From IMG/VR virus record IMGVR_UViG_3300022744_000067, positions 1 through 38,139 of that record: a stretch of DNA of 38,139 nt; one strand, written 5' to 3'. Below are positions 1-5,581 of this stretch, one piece after another. The DNA comes from a virus. Under the pieces are notes generated by a model, which was given only the letters and a program-made list of their open reading frames with translations, ran no database searches and was not told the DNA's origin. The position numbers and the translations under genes were made by a program. Every line of letters starts with the position of its first letter. Within the stretch, counting starts at the first letter, position 1.

Positions 1-1292
1 TCGGTGCGGATGGGCTCGGTGCTCTCCACCCATCGCTGCTGCTGGCCGCGGAAGTCGAGCGCGATCTCCACGCCCGGGCGGCCCTGCCGGTTCTTGGCGA
101 CGTCCAGGCCGATCAGCCGGCCCTCGCCTTCCAGATCGCGTAGGGGCCACAGGAAGAAGATCCCGTCGGCGTCCTGCTCGATCGAACCGCTGTCGCGCAG
201 GTCGGCCAGCACCGGGCGCTTGCCGGGCCGCTTCTCGACCTCACGGTTCAACTGGCTGAGCGCGATCACGCACAGGCCGAGCTCCATCGCCAGCGCCTTC
301 AGGCCGCGGCTGATTTCCTCGATCTCGCTGTTGCGGTTGCTCGCGCTCGAGGTGCCCGACCGGCTGCACAGCTGCAGGTAGTCCAGCACCACGACCTTGA
401 TGCCCGGGACCATTCGCACCTTGTGGCGGATGTCGGCGATCGACAGGGCCGGCTGGTCGTCGACCCACACCGGCAAGGCGCCGATCTCGTCGAGCATCTC
501 AGTGGCGCGGCCCCAGTCGCTGTCGGACAGCTTGCCGCTGAGCAGCCGGCCGAAGTCGATGCGACCGCGGTTCGAAACGGCGCGGTCGGTGACTTCCTCG
601 GACGCCATCTCCTGCGACAGGAACAGGCCAGGATGCCCACCGCGCGCCAGGTCCATCAGGATCTGGGCGGACAGCGAGGACTTGCCCATGCCGGGCCGGG
701 CACCGATGAAGTAGACCTTGCCGGGCCGGAATCCGCCCGACAGCGCGCGATTCAGCGCACCGATGGAGCACGGCCACGCCGGCGGCACATCGCCGCGCGC
801 AAGGGCGTCGTAGTGGTCGAGACGCTCGCGAGCGATGTCGCCCAGGCGGCGCGGCTCACGCTTCATGCCGGCGCGGTGCAGGCCAGACAACGCAGCCCCC
901 ACCTTCTCCAGCACCTCGGCGATCGGCGTCTGGCTGGCCACCAGCTCGGCCGCTTCGGTCACTGCGTCGAGCAGCGCGCGGCGCTGGGCCTTCTCGCGGA
1001 CGACCTCGGCATACCGCCGGGCCATGCCGATCGGCGGCATCGAGCGCGACAGCTCGCCCAGGTAGGCCACCGCATCGGACACGGTGGCACCCAGCGCAGC
1101 GCCCAGGGTCACGACGTCGACGGAATCCCGGGCCGCGTCCATGCGCTTGATCTCGGCCCAGATCGCGACGTGATCGGCGTGGGCAAACTCGGACGGCTCG
1201 ATGTGCCCAACGTGCTGCAGGCAGCGCTGGTCGATCAGCACGCAGCCGATGAGCGACTGCTCGGCCTCTTGGCTCCAGATGGGGTCACGCAT
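1..1292 (-). CDS. dnaB: Replicative DNA helicase, DnaB family (3' end cut by window edge)
   Basis: Translating the minus strand from the ATG at 1292 gives about 430 residues with no stop before the window start, so the C-terminus is missing. The N-terminal part (residues about 1-100, starting MRDPIWSQEAEQSLIGCVL) matches the DnaB N-terminal domain. Walker A GARPGMGKSS lies near residue 196, Walker B VVVLDYLQL near 299, and the SQLNREVEKR stretch with the following RDSGSIEQDAD motif near 345. This is a ring helicase that unwinds DNA at the replication fork. The usual length is 450-470 residues, so only a short tail should be lost. It is the last visible gene of the leftward early operon and overlaps the O-like initiator gene by 8 bp, which fits an initiator/helicase pair. 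The call is firm; only the end is unknown. Confidence 0.95.
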   Translation of the reverse strand, partial: MRDPIWSQEAEQSLIGCVLIDQRCLQHVGHIEPSEFAHADHVAIWAEIKRMDAARDSVDVVTLGAALGATVSDAVAYLGELSRSMPPIGMARRYAEVVREKAQRRALLDAVTEAAELVASQTPIAEVLEKVGAALSGLHRAGMKREPRRLGDIARERLDHYDALARGDVPPAWPCSIGALNRALSGGFRPGKVYFIGARPGMGKSSLSAQILMDLARGGHPGLFLSQEMASEEVTDRAVSNRGRIDFGRLLSGKLSDSDWGRATEMLDEIGALPVWVDDQPALSIADIRHKVRMVPGIKVVVLDYLQLCSRSGTSSASNRNSEIEEISRGLKALAMELGLCVIALSQLNREVEKRPGKRPVLADLRDSGSIEQDADGIFFLWPLRDLEGEGRLIGLDVAKNRQGRPGVEIALDFRGQQQRWVESTEPIRT

Positions 1293-2226
1293 GGCTGACC
1301 TTCTTGTTGTCGTACTTCCCCTCGTGCACCTTCGCCCAGTTGGTCGGGTTCACGAGCCACTCAAGTTCGATCTCGAACACATGGCTCGCGGCATCACGCG
1401 GCGGCACACGGCCGGTCAGGAAGTCGCTGCGGTTGATGTAGCCGAAGAGCTTTCGCAGGTAGGCCAGGCCTTGAGCCTTATCGGTCCAGCCCTTGGCCTT
1501 GGCGGTCTCCCGCCACCGGGCACGGAGGTGGTCGGCCCGGGTTCCGCCCCACATGGCCGGGTTGTGCTGCGGCATGGTCGGGAGCACTTCAGCCCAGAGG
1601 GCCAGGATCTCGCCATGGGGGCAGTCCGGAAGGCCTTTGGGCTTTGAGGTCTCGACTTCAGCGACCAGGGCGAGCTGCGGGCGGTCTTCGGCACGAAGAG
1701 CGGGAACCTGCGCAGCAGGTTGTATTTCTTGCTCTTGCTCTTGCTCTTGCTCTTGCTCTTGGCTTCGAAGGGGCTTGCAAGGGGCTTCGCCGGATTCGGC
1801 GAAATCACGCTTCGAAGTCATGCAGAAGGCCTGCCCGTAGCGCTCGAAGAACATGGGCAGAAACGGGCACGACGGCAGTGCGTCGTACTCGGTCTGAATG
1901 CCCTTCGTGCGCTTGTCGTCCCTCTTGAGAGAGTCGCCGATCTGGTAAGCCGCCATCTCGGCCACCCACACCATCTCTGAAGCCTCATCGAAGAGGCAGA
2001 ACCCAGCTTCGATGCACCCGCGAAGCCCCTTCGAAGCCCCTTCGATGCCCAAGCCGGTTTCATGGGCCATGTAGAGCATCGGCTGGTAGTAGAGGCCGAG
2101 CATGTTGGAGTGGGGCGAGCTCATCAGGTACAGGGCGACGACGGTCGCTTCAGCACCCTTCGCGCGGATCTTTCGACCTGTCCCTGCCTGCCAGAACTTC
2201 GGCGACAGCTTGGCGTACTCGCGCAT
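1285..2226 (-). CDS. Phage replication initiator, O-like, with a QE-repeat hinge
   Basis: A 313-residue protein directly upstream of dnaB. The N-terminal half (residues 1-130, REYAKLSPKFWQAGTG...) resembles the winged-helix domain found in O-like phage initiators. A six-fold Gln-Glu repeat follows near residue 157. The C-terminal half, with GRVPPRDAASHVF near residue 278, probably contacts the helicase or its loader. The hinge repeat is encoded by a hexanucleotide microsatellite. Two clusters of 11-bp repeats sit inside the gene, as the lambda origin sits inside O. The start ATG overlaps the upstream stop (TGATG). The role as initiator is inferred from position and architecture; the sequence alone gives no catalytic signature. 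Confidence 0.75.
   Translation of the reverse strand: MREYAKLSPKFWQAGTGRKIRAKGAEATVVALYLMSSPHSNMLGLYYQPMLYMAHETGLGIEGASKGLRGCIEAGFCLFDEASEMVWVAEMAAYQIGDSLKRDDKRTKGIQTEYDALPSCPFLPMFFERYGQAFCMTSKRDFAESGEAPCKPLRSQEQEQEQEQEQEIQPAAQVPALRAEDRPQLALVAEVETSKPKGLPDCPHGEILALWAEVLPTMPQHNPAMWGGTRADHLRARWRETAKAKGWTDKAQGLAYLRKLFGYINRSDFLTGRVPPRDAASHVFEIELEWLVNPTNWAKVHEGKYDNKKVSHA
1727..1762. repeat. Hexanucleotide microsatellite TCTTGC x5 plus one imperfect copy
   Basis: Five perfect tandem copies of TCTTGC (1727-1756) and a sixth with one change (1757-1762). On the coding strand they give alternating Gln and Glu codons in the hinge of the O-like initiator. Gain or loss of a unit keeps the reading frame, so the hinge length can vary without destroying the protein. 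Confidence 0.95.
1757..1789 (-). repeat. Iteron-like 11-bp repeats, cluster A (candidate origin element)
   Basis: Read on the minus strand, CGAAGCCCCTT (1779-1789) is followed without gap by GCAAGCCCCTT (1768-1778), which has two changes at its first bases, and then by a degenerate third copy (1757-1767, 7 of 11). The same unit recurs in opposite orientation in cluster B about 240 bp away. Both clusters lie inside the O-like initiator gene, the place where lambdoid phages keep their origin. Function as an origin is inference. Confidence 0.5.
2021..2053 (+). repeat. Iteron-like 11-bp repeats, cluster B (candidate origin element)
   Basis: Two perfect tandem copies of CGAAGCCCCTT (2021-2031 and 2032-2042) and a degenerate third copy (2043-2053, 7 of 11). 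This mirrors cluster A: two good units plus one weak unit at exact 11-bp spacing, in inverted orientation. The repeats fall in different parts of the initiator protein (IEGASKGLRG here, EAPCKPLRS in cluster A), so protein-level repetition alone does not explain them well. Confidence 0.5.
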
Positions 2227-2471
2227 CAGATCTCTCCCCCTTCAGAATCCGTAAGGCCTGGCAGCTCACACACCCCGAAGTGCTCGCAGCGCTCAGCATC
2301 GGCAGGACTGGCCCCGCATGCTTGGCAGTGGGTCGGCGGAGGGTTCCACGACTGCACCCGGCACGCCGACGACGGCGGCAGGCCACGTGCAGCGCACAGG
2401 GCGGCCCGGATGGCGGCGGCGTGGATGACGTTCTCGCGCGCTTGGTGCGCGGCTTCGCGGTCGGTGCTCAT
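2226..2471 (-). CDS. Small Cys-rich protein, possible zinc binder
   Basis: 81 residues. The N-terminal half is a basic and alanine-rich helix (QARENVIHAAAIRAAL). The C-terminal part holds CQACGASPADAERCEHFGVC near residues 49-68, with the Cys pairs of a zinc ribbon. It is coupled on both sides: the ATG overlaps the previous stop as ATGA, and its stop overlaps the initiator start as TGATG. It must therefore be co-transcribed and probably translationally coupled with the replication genes. No family is recognised. It may be a small regulator or replication accessory, but that is a guess from position only. Confidence 0.75.
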   Translation of the reverse strand: MSTDREAAHQARENVIHAAAIRAALCAARGLPPSSACRVQSWNPPPTHCQACGASPADAERCEHFGVCELPGLTDSEGGEI

Positions 2472-2776
2472 GCCCTGGCCCCCTGCACCCCGTGCCGCTG
2501 CCAGCGCTGCATGTCGCCCAGCGTCACGCCGTGGGCGTAGTGGAAGACGCTCGGGTACTGCTCAGGCGCGCGCCACGTGCTGACCTTGGCGCAACCGACC
2601 GCCCTGTGGGCGTACTTGATGCCCAGCGCCTGGCAGCGCTTGCGGGTCGCCTCTTCACGCACACCGGTGGCCTGCGCCATCTCGGCAAGGGTCTTGCCCT
2701 CCATGCTGCGCAAGATGCGCGCTTCGGTGGGGTGCTCGCGCTCCCACCTCGGGCCGTTGATCTTGCGGCCACCCAT
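2468..2776 (-). CDS. Helix-turn-helix-like early protein of unknown function
   Basis: 102 residues from the ATG at 2776. A GTG one codon earlier (2779) is also possible and would form a GTGA overlap. Residues about 25-52 (SMEGKTLAEMAQATGVREEATRKRCQ) look like a helix-turn-helix of the kind found in sigma-like or Myb-like DNA-binding proteins. An Arg/Lys-rich beginning (GGRKINGPRWERE) comes before it. The C-terminal half is rich in Tyr, His and Trp and has no known motif. It lies between the Cro-like gene and the Cys-rich gene in the leftward operon, so a role in early gene control or origin binding is plausible but unproven. Confidence 0.75.
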   Translation of the reverse strand: MGGRKINGPRWEREHPTEARILRSMEGKTLAEMAQATGVREEATRKRCQALGIKYAHRAVGCAKVSTWRAPEQYPSVFHYAHGVTLGDMQRWQRHGVQGARA

Positions 2777-3078
2777 CACGCACCGCCTTCCGTGGCGGGG
2801 GCCAGGGGTTCAGTCTTGGCGGCGGGGGCCGATACATCGATGGTCGGGACCACCACCAGCACCGGCAGGCCCTTGGGCCAGCCTGCTTCTCGGACCCGAT
2901 GCCATCGAACGTCAGGGTTGAGGGTTTCGGATGGGATGCCAGTCACGCGCTCGATGGCCGGGCACCAGCGAGGAGGCACGCGGCCCTCTTGGTCCCACTT
3001 CGTCAGGCTCGCCGGGCGGATCTTGAGATCCTTGCAGATGCGGGCTTTGAGCCCGCGTTCGTGGAAGAGCTTTGTCAT
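2776..3078 (-). CDS. Cro/YdaS-like DNA-binding protein
   Basis: 100 residues from the ATG at 3078; an upstream GTG (3084) is less likely. Residues 1-60 (MTKLFHERGLKARICKDLKI..SLTKWDQEGRVPPRWCPAIERVTGI) fit the YdaS/Cro helix-turn-helix family, in which a short protein represses its own promoter. It is the first gene of the leftward early operon and is transcribed away from the CI-like gene, the normal position of Cro. The promoter -10 box (3092-3097) lies only 13 bp before the ATG, so the message is nearly leaderless. The C-terminal 40 residues are Pro/Ala-rich and probably disordered. Confidence 0.85.
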   Translation of the reverse strand: MTKLFHERGLKARICKDLKIRPASLTKWDQEGRVPPRWCPAIERVTGIPSETLNPDVRWHRVREAGWPKGLPVLVVVPTIDVSAPAAKTEPLAPATEGGA

Positions 3079-3091
3079 GGGCACGGATCCT

Positions 3092-3120
3092 ATATTACCG
3101 CGTGCGTAACTTCAAGCCAA
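3092..3120 (-). promoter_or_regulatory. Leftward early promoter (PL-like)
   Basis: On the minus strand, -35 TTGGCT (3115-3120) and -10 TAATAT (3092-3097) are separated by 17 bp. The -10 is embedded in GTTAC-N7-GTAATAT. The same GTTAC-N7-GTAATAT block occurs at the rightward promoter (4155-4173), so both early promoters share an operator that covers the -10. It drives the Cro-like gene, the replication initiator and dnaB. Confidence 0.75.
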
Positions 3121-3161
3121 AACGGAGCCTTACCGCGCGATGAACCTACCCGCTCCGGTAA
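3095..3161. promoter_or_regulatory. Left operator cluster (three 15-bp sites)
   Basis: Three sites resemble the perfect palindrome TTACCGCTTCGGTAA found at 4121: TTACCGCGTGCGTAA (3095-3109, 12 of 15), TTACCGCGCGATGAA (3130-3144, about 9 of 15) and TACCCGCTCCGGTAA (3147-3161, 12 of 15). They fill the space between the divergent Cro-like and CI-like genes. The sites were matched by eye; the binding protein is presumably the CI-like and/or Cro-like product. Confidence 0.65.
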
Positions 3162-3176
3162 GCGGTACAAATCCAC

Positions 3177-3563
3177 ATGCGCACCATTCAAGAAATCCGC
3201 TTCCACAACTTCGACCTGTTACTGAAGGAGGCCGGGGATGGGCGGGGTGCGGCCGCGCGCCTAGCCGAACTCACCGGGGTAGCGCCAGGGTTGATTTCGC
3301 AGATCAAGGACAGGAAACCCCGCTCACCTGGGGTGCCCCTGAAGATCGGCGACAAGACGGCGAGGAAGCTAGAGTCCGGAACTGGAAGAACCCAGGGATG
3401 GATGGATATGGATCACAGCGACGCCGAGACAGCCGAAGAAGCGGACGTTCTCGACCTGTTTCGAGGTCTTGATGTAGACCTTCAAGCCCAACTTGTGCAG
3501 CACGCCCGGCACCTTGCCGAGCTGGCCAGGCTGCGGCGGCCAGACAGCACGGAGGGCACGTAG
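3177..3563 (+). CDS. CI-like repressor, short form without peptidase domain
   Basis: 128 residues. The N-terminal part (residues about 1-65) holds a repressor-type helix-turn-helix, with AAARLAELTGVAPGLISQIKDRK as the recognition region. The C-terminal part is an acidic, Leu-rich helix (DVLDLFRGLDVDLQAQLVQHARHL), probably for dimerisation. There is no S24/LexA-type protease domain, so induction by RecA-driven self-cleavage is not expected. The gene diverges from the Cro-like gene across the left operators. There is no clear ribosome binding site, and a TACAAA box at 3166-3171 ends 6 bp before the ATG, which would give a leaderless message as for lambda cI from PRM. It probably maintains lysogeny by binding the TTACCG-type sites. 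Confidence 0.8.
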   Translation: MRTIQEIRFHNFDLLLKEAGDGRGAAARLAELTGVAPGLISQIKDRKPRSPGVPLKIGDKTARKLESGTGRTQGWMDMDHSDAETAEEADVLDLFRGLDVDLQAQLVQHARHLAELARLRRPDSTEGT

Positions 3564-3572
3564 TTACCGGAA

Positions 3573-3603
3573 TTGCACCGCTGCGGTACTTTTGCCCTAC
3601 AAT
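3573..3603 (+). promoter_or_regulatory. Promoter with operator upstream of the small RNA
   Basis: -10 TACAAT (3598-3603) and -35 TTGCAC (3573-3578), with a long 19-bp spacer. The spacer holds GCACCGCTGCGGTAC (3575-3589), which matches the palindromic operator at 4121 in 12 of 15 positions. A TTACCGG half-site (3564-3570) lies directly after the repressor stop codon. The promoter is therefore probably under repressor control. Confidence 0.6.
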
Positions 3604-3605
3604 CG

Positions 3606-3724
3606 CGCCGTCTAGCGTGACGGCAAGACAGAGAATCTAGCCCGAGCCCTTCGGCTCTTGCGTTCCTAGCCCGAAAGGGCCACGCCGTCACGTGGGAGCG
3701 CAAGGCCCGAAGGGCTTTTTCTTT
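3606..3724 (+). ncRNA. Candidate structured phage small RNA with intrinsic terminator
   Basis: About 115 nt between a promoter and a terminator, with no open frame of note. GCGTGACGGC (3615-3624) can pair with GCCGTCACGT (3684-3693), closing a domain with two compact hairpins: GAGCC-CTTC-GGCTC (3644-3657) and GCCC-GAAA-GGGC (3669-3680). A competing local hairpin CCGTC/GACGG (3608-3623) uses the left arm of the long stem. The motif CTAGCCCGA occurs twice. Phage immunity regions are known to encode regulatory RNAs (for example C4-type antisense RNAs), but I cannot assign this one to a family. Confidence 0.6.
3702..3724 (+). terminator. Intrinsic terminator of the small RNA
   Basis: Stem AAGGCCC / GGGCTTT with a GAA loop (one G-U pair), followed by TTTTTCTTT. 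It lies 3' of the folded domain and points away from the repressor gene. Confidence 0.8.
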
Positions 3725-4075
3725 GCGTCTCCCTGGGAAGGGCGGCGATCCAGAGACACAGCAGCTACCGGGCATGCATCGGCCCGCACCGCACAACAGA
3801 CCGACACGGCGCACGAGACGCCCGACCCCTGCGGGCATGGTGTACGCAGGGGGACCATCCGGGCGACGGCCGATCAGCCGACTCGGGAACGCGGCGTAAC
3901 GGGTTGATTCGGGCAGGGATGCGCTCCCCTGGTTTGGCTACCCACCAGACGAACGAGCGAGCCGCCGATGTGGTCCCGCAGGGGTTTCAGGTCTTGAAGA
4001 CAGGGATGCAGGTCGGGGGATCAACCCAACCCCCTGCATAGGCGCCCGCATGCCCTGAAATGACACCCGGATTCG
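3725..4075. other. Non-coding stretch with two strong inverted repeats
   Basis: No convincing gene is present; short frames here lack ribosome binding sites and family resemblance. CCCCTGCG (3826-3833) pairs with CGCAGGGG (3845-3852) across 11 bp. ATGCA plus GGGGG (4006-4010, 4015-4019) pairs with CCCCC plus TGCAT (4030-4039), leaving a 4-nt bulge. Neither hairpin is followed by a T run. They could be transcript structures or protein sites upstream of the right operators. Confidence 0.5.
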
Positions 4076-4170
4076 TTACCGCGCCGAGTGCGTGACTGAT
4101 TGCGCATCCTCGGCACGACATTACCGCTTCGGTAAAAATAATGCTTGCGGCGTCGTTACCGCGCATGTAA
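4076..4170. promoter_or_regulatory. Right operator cluster (three 15-bp sites)
   Basis: TTACCGCGCCGAGTG (4076-4090, weak), TTACCGCTTCGGTAA (4121-4135, a perfect palindrome) and TTACCGCGCATGTAA (4156-4170). The last one overlaps the -10 of the rightward promoter. The 35-bp step from 4121 to 4156 equals the step from 3095 to 3130 in the left cluster. Confidence 0.7.
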
Positions 4171-4173
4171 TAT
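4145..4173 (+). promoter_or_regulatory. Rightward early promoter (PR-like)
   Basis: -35 TTGCGG (4145-4150) and -10 TAATAT (4168-4173) with a 17-bp spacer. The operator at 4156-4170 covers most of the spacer and the start of the -10. It drives the rightward early operon, whose first gene starts 46 bp downstream. Confidence 0.75.
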
Positions 4174-4219
4174 TCTCCCCATGCCAGCCGATACAGGCAG
4201 GACCACACAGGGGATGAAG

Positions 4220-4591
4220 ATGAACGAGCTGACCGAAGAGCAATACGAAGCGCTGGAGCGCGACGAGAGCCGCGCGATCACCATCAGCGAACGCCTGCCG
4301 GCCGACGTGGCCCGCGCGATGAAGCTGGACCCGTTCGCCGGGATCCTGCGCCAGTGGAGCGCCGACACCGCCAAGACGGCGGCCTACACCTCGATCAAAG
4401 AGGTGATGCAGGACATCTGGAACGGCCCCCAGGCTGATGCCCTGGAAGGCGCGCTTCTGAACCTCACCCGCATGACCCTGGCCGGCGAACACGGCGCCGC
4501 GATGCAGTTCGCCGAGCGCGTGCAGTCCCTGATCGCCGAGCAGTACGTCTCTGAGCAGGCCGAGCACATCGGCGCTCACCACTGGGAGTGA
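4220..4591 (+). CDS. First gene of the rightward early operon, unknown function
   Basis: 123 residues from ATG 4220, chosen because AGGGG ends 6 nt before it. ATG 4214 would be too close to that site, and ATG 4181 would be leaderless. The protein is acidic and mainly helical (MNELTEEQYEALERDESRAITISERLPADVARAMKLD...) with no membrane segment or known motif. Being first after the repressed promoter suggests a very early function such as regulation or host takeover. It overlaps nothing upstream, and its TGA is followed by GGGAG-spaced translation of the next gene. No family is recognised. Confidence 0.8.
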   Translation: MNELTEEQYEALERDESRAITISERLPADVARAMKLDPFAGILRQWSADTAKTAAYTSIKEVMQDIWNGPQADALEGALLNLTRMTLAGEHGAAMQFAERVQSLIAEQYVSEQAEHIGAHHWE

Positions 4592-4596
4592 TCAGC

Positions 4597-4833
4597 ATGA
4601 ACACCATCAACTTCATCGCGCAGCACAACGACCAGGCCGCGCGCCTGGAGATGCTGCAGGCCTCGGCCCGCTTCAACTTCCGCCAGTCGATCCGCGCGCT
4701 GGCCTACGCCAACCAGGCCGCGGCCGAAGGCGACCAGAAGACGGCCGCCGAGTTCCGCAAGGACGCCGAGACCTACTCGCGCAAGTCCGAAGAGTCGTTC
4801 GCTGCGGTGTTCGCCGCTGCTCGGGGGCTGTGA
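4597..4833 (+). CDS. Small helical early protein, unknown function
   Basis: 78 residues from ATG 4597, with GGGAG 8 nt upstream; an in-frame GTG at 4588 is the alternative. The sequence is rich in Ala, Gln, Arg and Glu (NDQAARLEMLQASARFNFRQSIRALAYANQAAAEGDQKTAAEFRKDAETYSRKSEESFAAV) and should form a long amphipathic helix pair, as seen in small phage accessory proteins. Its stop overlaps the next start (TGATG). No function can be assigned. Confidence 0.75.
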   Translation: MNTINFIAQHNDQAARLEMLQASARFNFRQSIRALAYANQAAAEGDQKTAAEFRKDAETYSRKSEESFAAVFAAARGL

Positions 4834-4991
4834 TGGTCCGCCTCTACATCGTCGCCGCTGTCGCGATCGCTGCCGTGGTGTTCGTGGCCATCGAAGCCAA
4901 GAGCCCCGAAGTCGAGCGCATGCAGTACCGCGCCTGCGGCCACACGGTCCCCCAGGAATGCCTGATCTTCGACATCAAGGTGCCAGCATGA
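4833..4991 (+). CDS. Small single-pass membrane protein
   Basis: 52 residues. An N-terminal hydrophobic segment (residues 3-21, VRLYIVAAVAIAAVVFVAI) is followed by a short soluble tail with two Cys (RACGHTVPQEC). The start overlaps the previous stop (TGATG) and its stop overlaps the next start (ATGA), so it is translationally coupled on both sides. The segment could be a signal anchor placing the Cys pair in the periplasm. Such proteins can alter the host envelope or exclude other phages, but nothing in the sequence proves this. Confidence 0.7.
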   Translation: MVRLYIVAAVAIAAVVFVAIEAKSPEVERMQYRACGHTVPQECLIFDIKVPA

Positions 4992-5332
4992 ACGCCCCGA
5001 TCTTCTACCCGACCCAGCCCGCCGCGCACCTGCTGGCCGAGCTGGTCGCGCATCCCGATCACGACATGCAGGCCGAGGACTGGCTGCACATGGGCGAGAT
5101 GCCCGCACCGGTCGACGTGGACCTGGTGCTCGAGCAAGAGCAGGCCGAGCAGACCCGGCCCTGGGTGACGACCACCCTGCGCAGCATCGCCAAGTGGGCG
5201 CTGATTTGCGCCGCGCTGAGCCTGCTTGCTGGCGTCCTGACCGGCTGCGGCGGTGGCGATGACGCCGACGAGATCCAGGGCCCGCCGGACACCCGACTGA
5301 CTGACCCGCCGCGCGATTCGCGCGTGCTCTGA
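4988..5332 (+). CDS. Membrane protein with an internal lipobox-like motif
   Basis: 114 residues from ATG 4988 (ATGA overlap). The first 65 residues are acidic and soluble (APIFYPTQPAAHLLAELVAHPDHDMQAEDWLHM). A hydrophobic stretch near residues 69-86 (WALICAALSLLAGVLTGC) then ends in LTGCGGG, followed by an acidic tail. The hydrophobic segment plus LTGC resembles a lipoprotein signal, but it is internal instead of N-terminal. The protein is more likely anchored by one transmembrane segment with a C-terminal tail outside. An alternative reading is that a lipoprotein starts at an internal codon, but no suitable ATG is seen near the segment. Unknown function. Confidence 0.7.
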   Translation: MNAPIFYPTQPAAHLLAELVAHPDHDMQAEDWLHMGEMPAPVDVDLVLEQEQAEQTRPWVTTTLRSIAKWALICAALSLLAGVLTGCGGGDDADEIQGPPDTRLTDPPRDSRVL

Positions 5333-5338
5333 GTTTCC

Positions 5339-5407
5339 GGCCGGCGCGATTGCTATCCAGGGCAGACCCTCGCGGGTCGGGTGGGCAACCCAACTGGACC
5401 GCCGGCC
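5339..5407 (+). other. Intercistronic folded element, cloverleaf-like
   Basis: GGCCGGCG (5339-5346) pairs perfectly with CGCCGGCC (5400-5407). Inside lie GACCC-TCGC-GGGTC (5365-5378) and TGGG-CAA-CCCA (5382-5392). It starts just after the stop at 5332 and precedes the small frame at 5435. No tRNA identity elements are present. It may act in RNA stability or translation of the next cistron. Confidence 0.45.
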
Positions 5408-5434
5408 TTCTTCCACCACCACCAGGGACACGAC

Positions 5435-5545
5435 ATGAAGAACCTGATGCACGACCTGGCCGCCGCATGGCGCGCTGCATTGAACGAGTGGCACCGCTGC
5501 CGATGGTTGCGCCGCAACGGCAACCCGGATTTGTGCCCCTTCTGA
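5435..5545 (+). CDS. Very small basic protein (36 residues), tentative
   Basis: The sequence MKNLMHDLAAAWRAALNEWHRCRWLRRNGNP... runs 36 codons to TGA, with AGGGA 8 nt before the ATG. It is Trp- and Arg-rich with an amphipathic helix. It fills an otherwise empty gap between the lipobox-like protein and the Sak4-like gene, and its start site is reasonable. It is too short to prove by sequence alone. Confidence 0.5.
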   Translation: MKNLMHDLAAAWRAALNEWHRCRWLRRNGNPDLCPF

Positions 5546-5581
5546 CCACCACCACCCACCCACGTTGAAAGAGTTGACCCC

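Noticed and set aside
423-1298. Plus-strand open frame opposite dnaB
   Set aside because: The minus strand encodes all DnaB motifs; the plus frame is an antisense shadow.
3692-3907. 71-codon plus-strand frame after the small RNA terminator
   Set aside because: Starts inside the terminator region of the small RNA, lacks an RBS, and the composition is random-like.
3987-4208. 73-codon minus-strand frame across the right operators
   Set aside because: Runs through the operator and promoter sequences; no RBS or family features.
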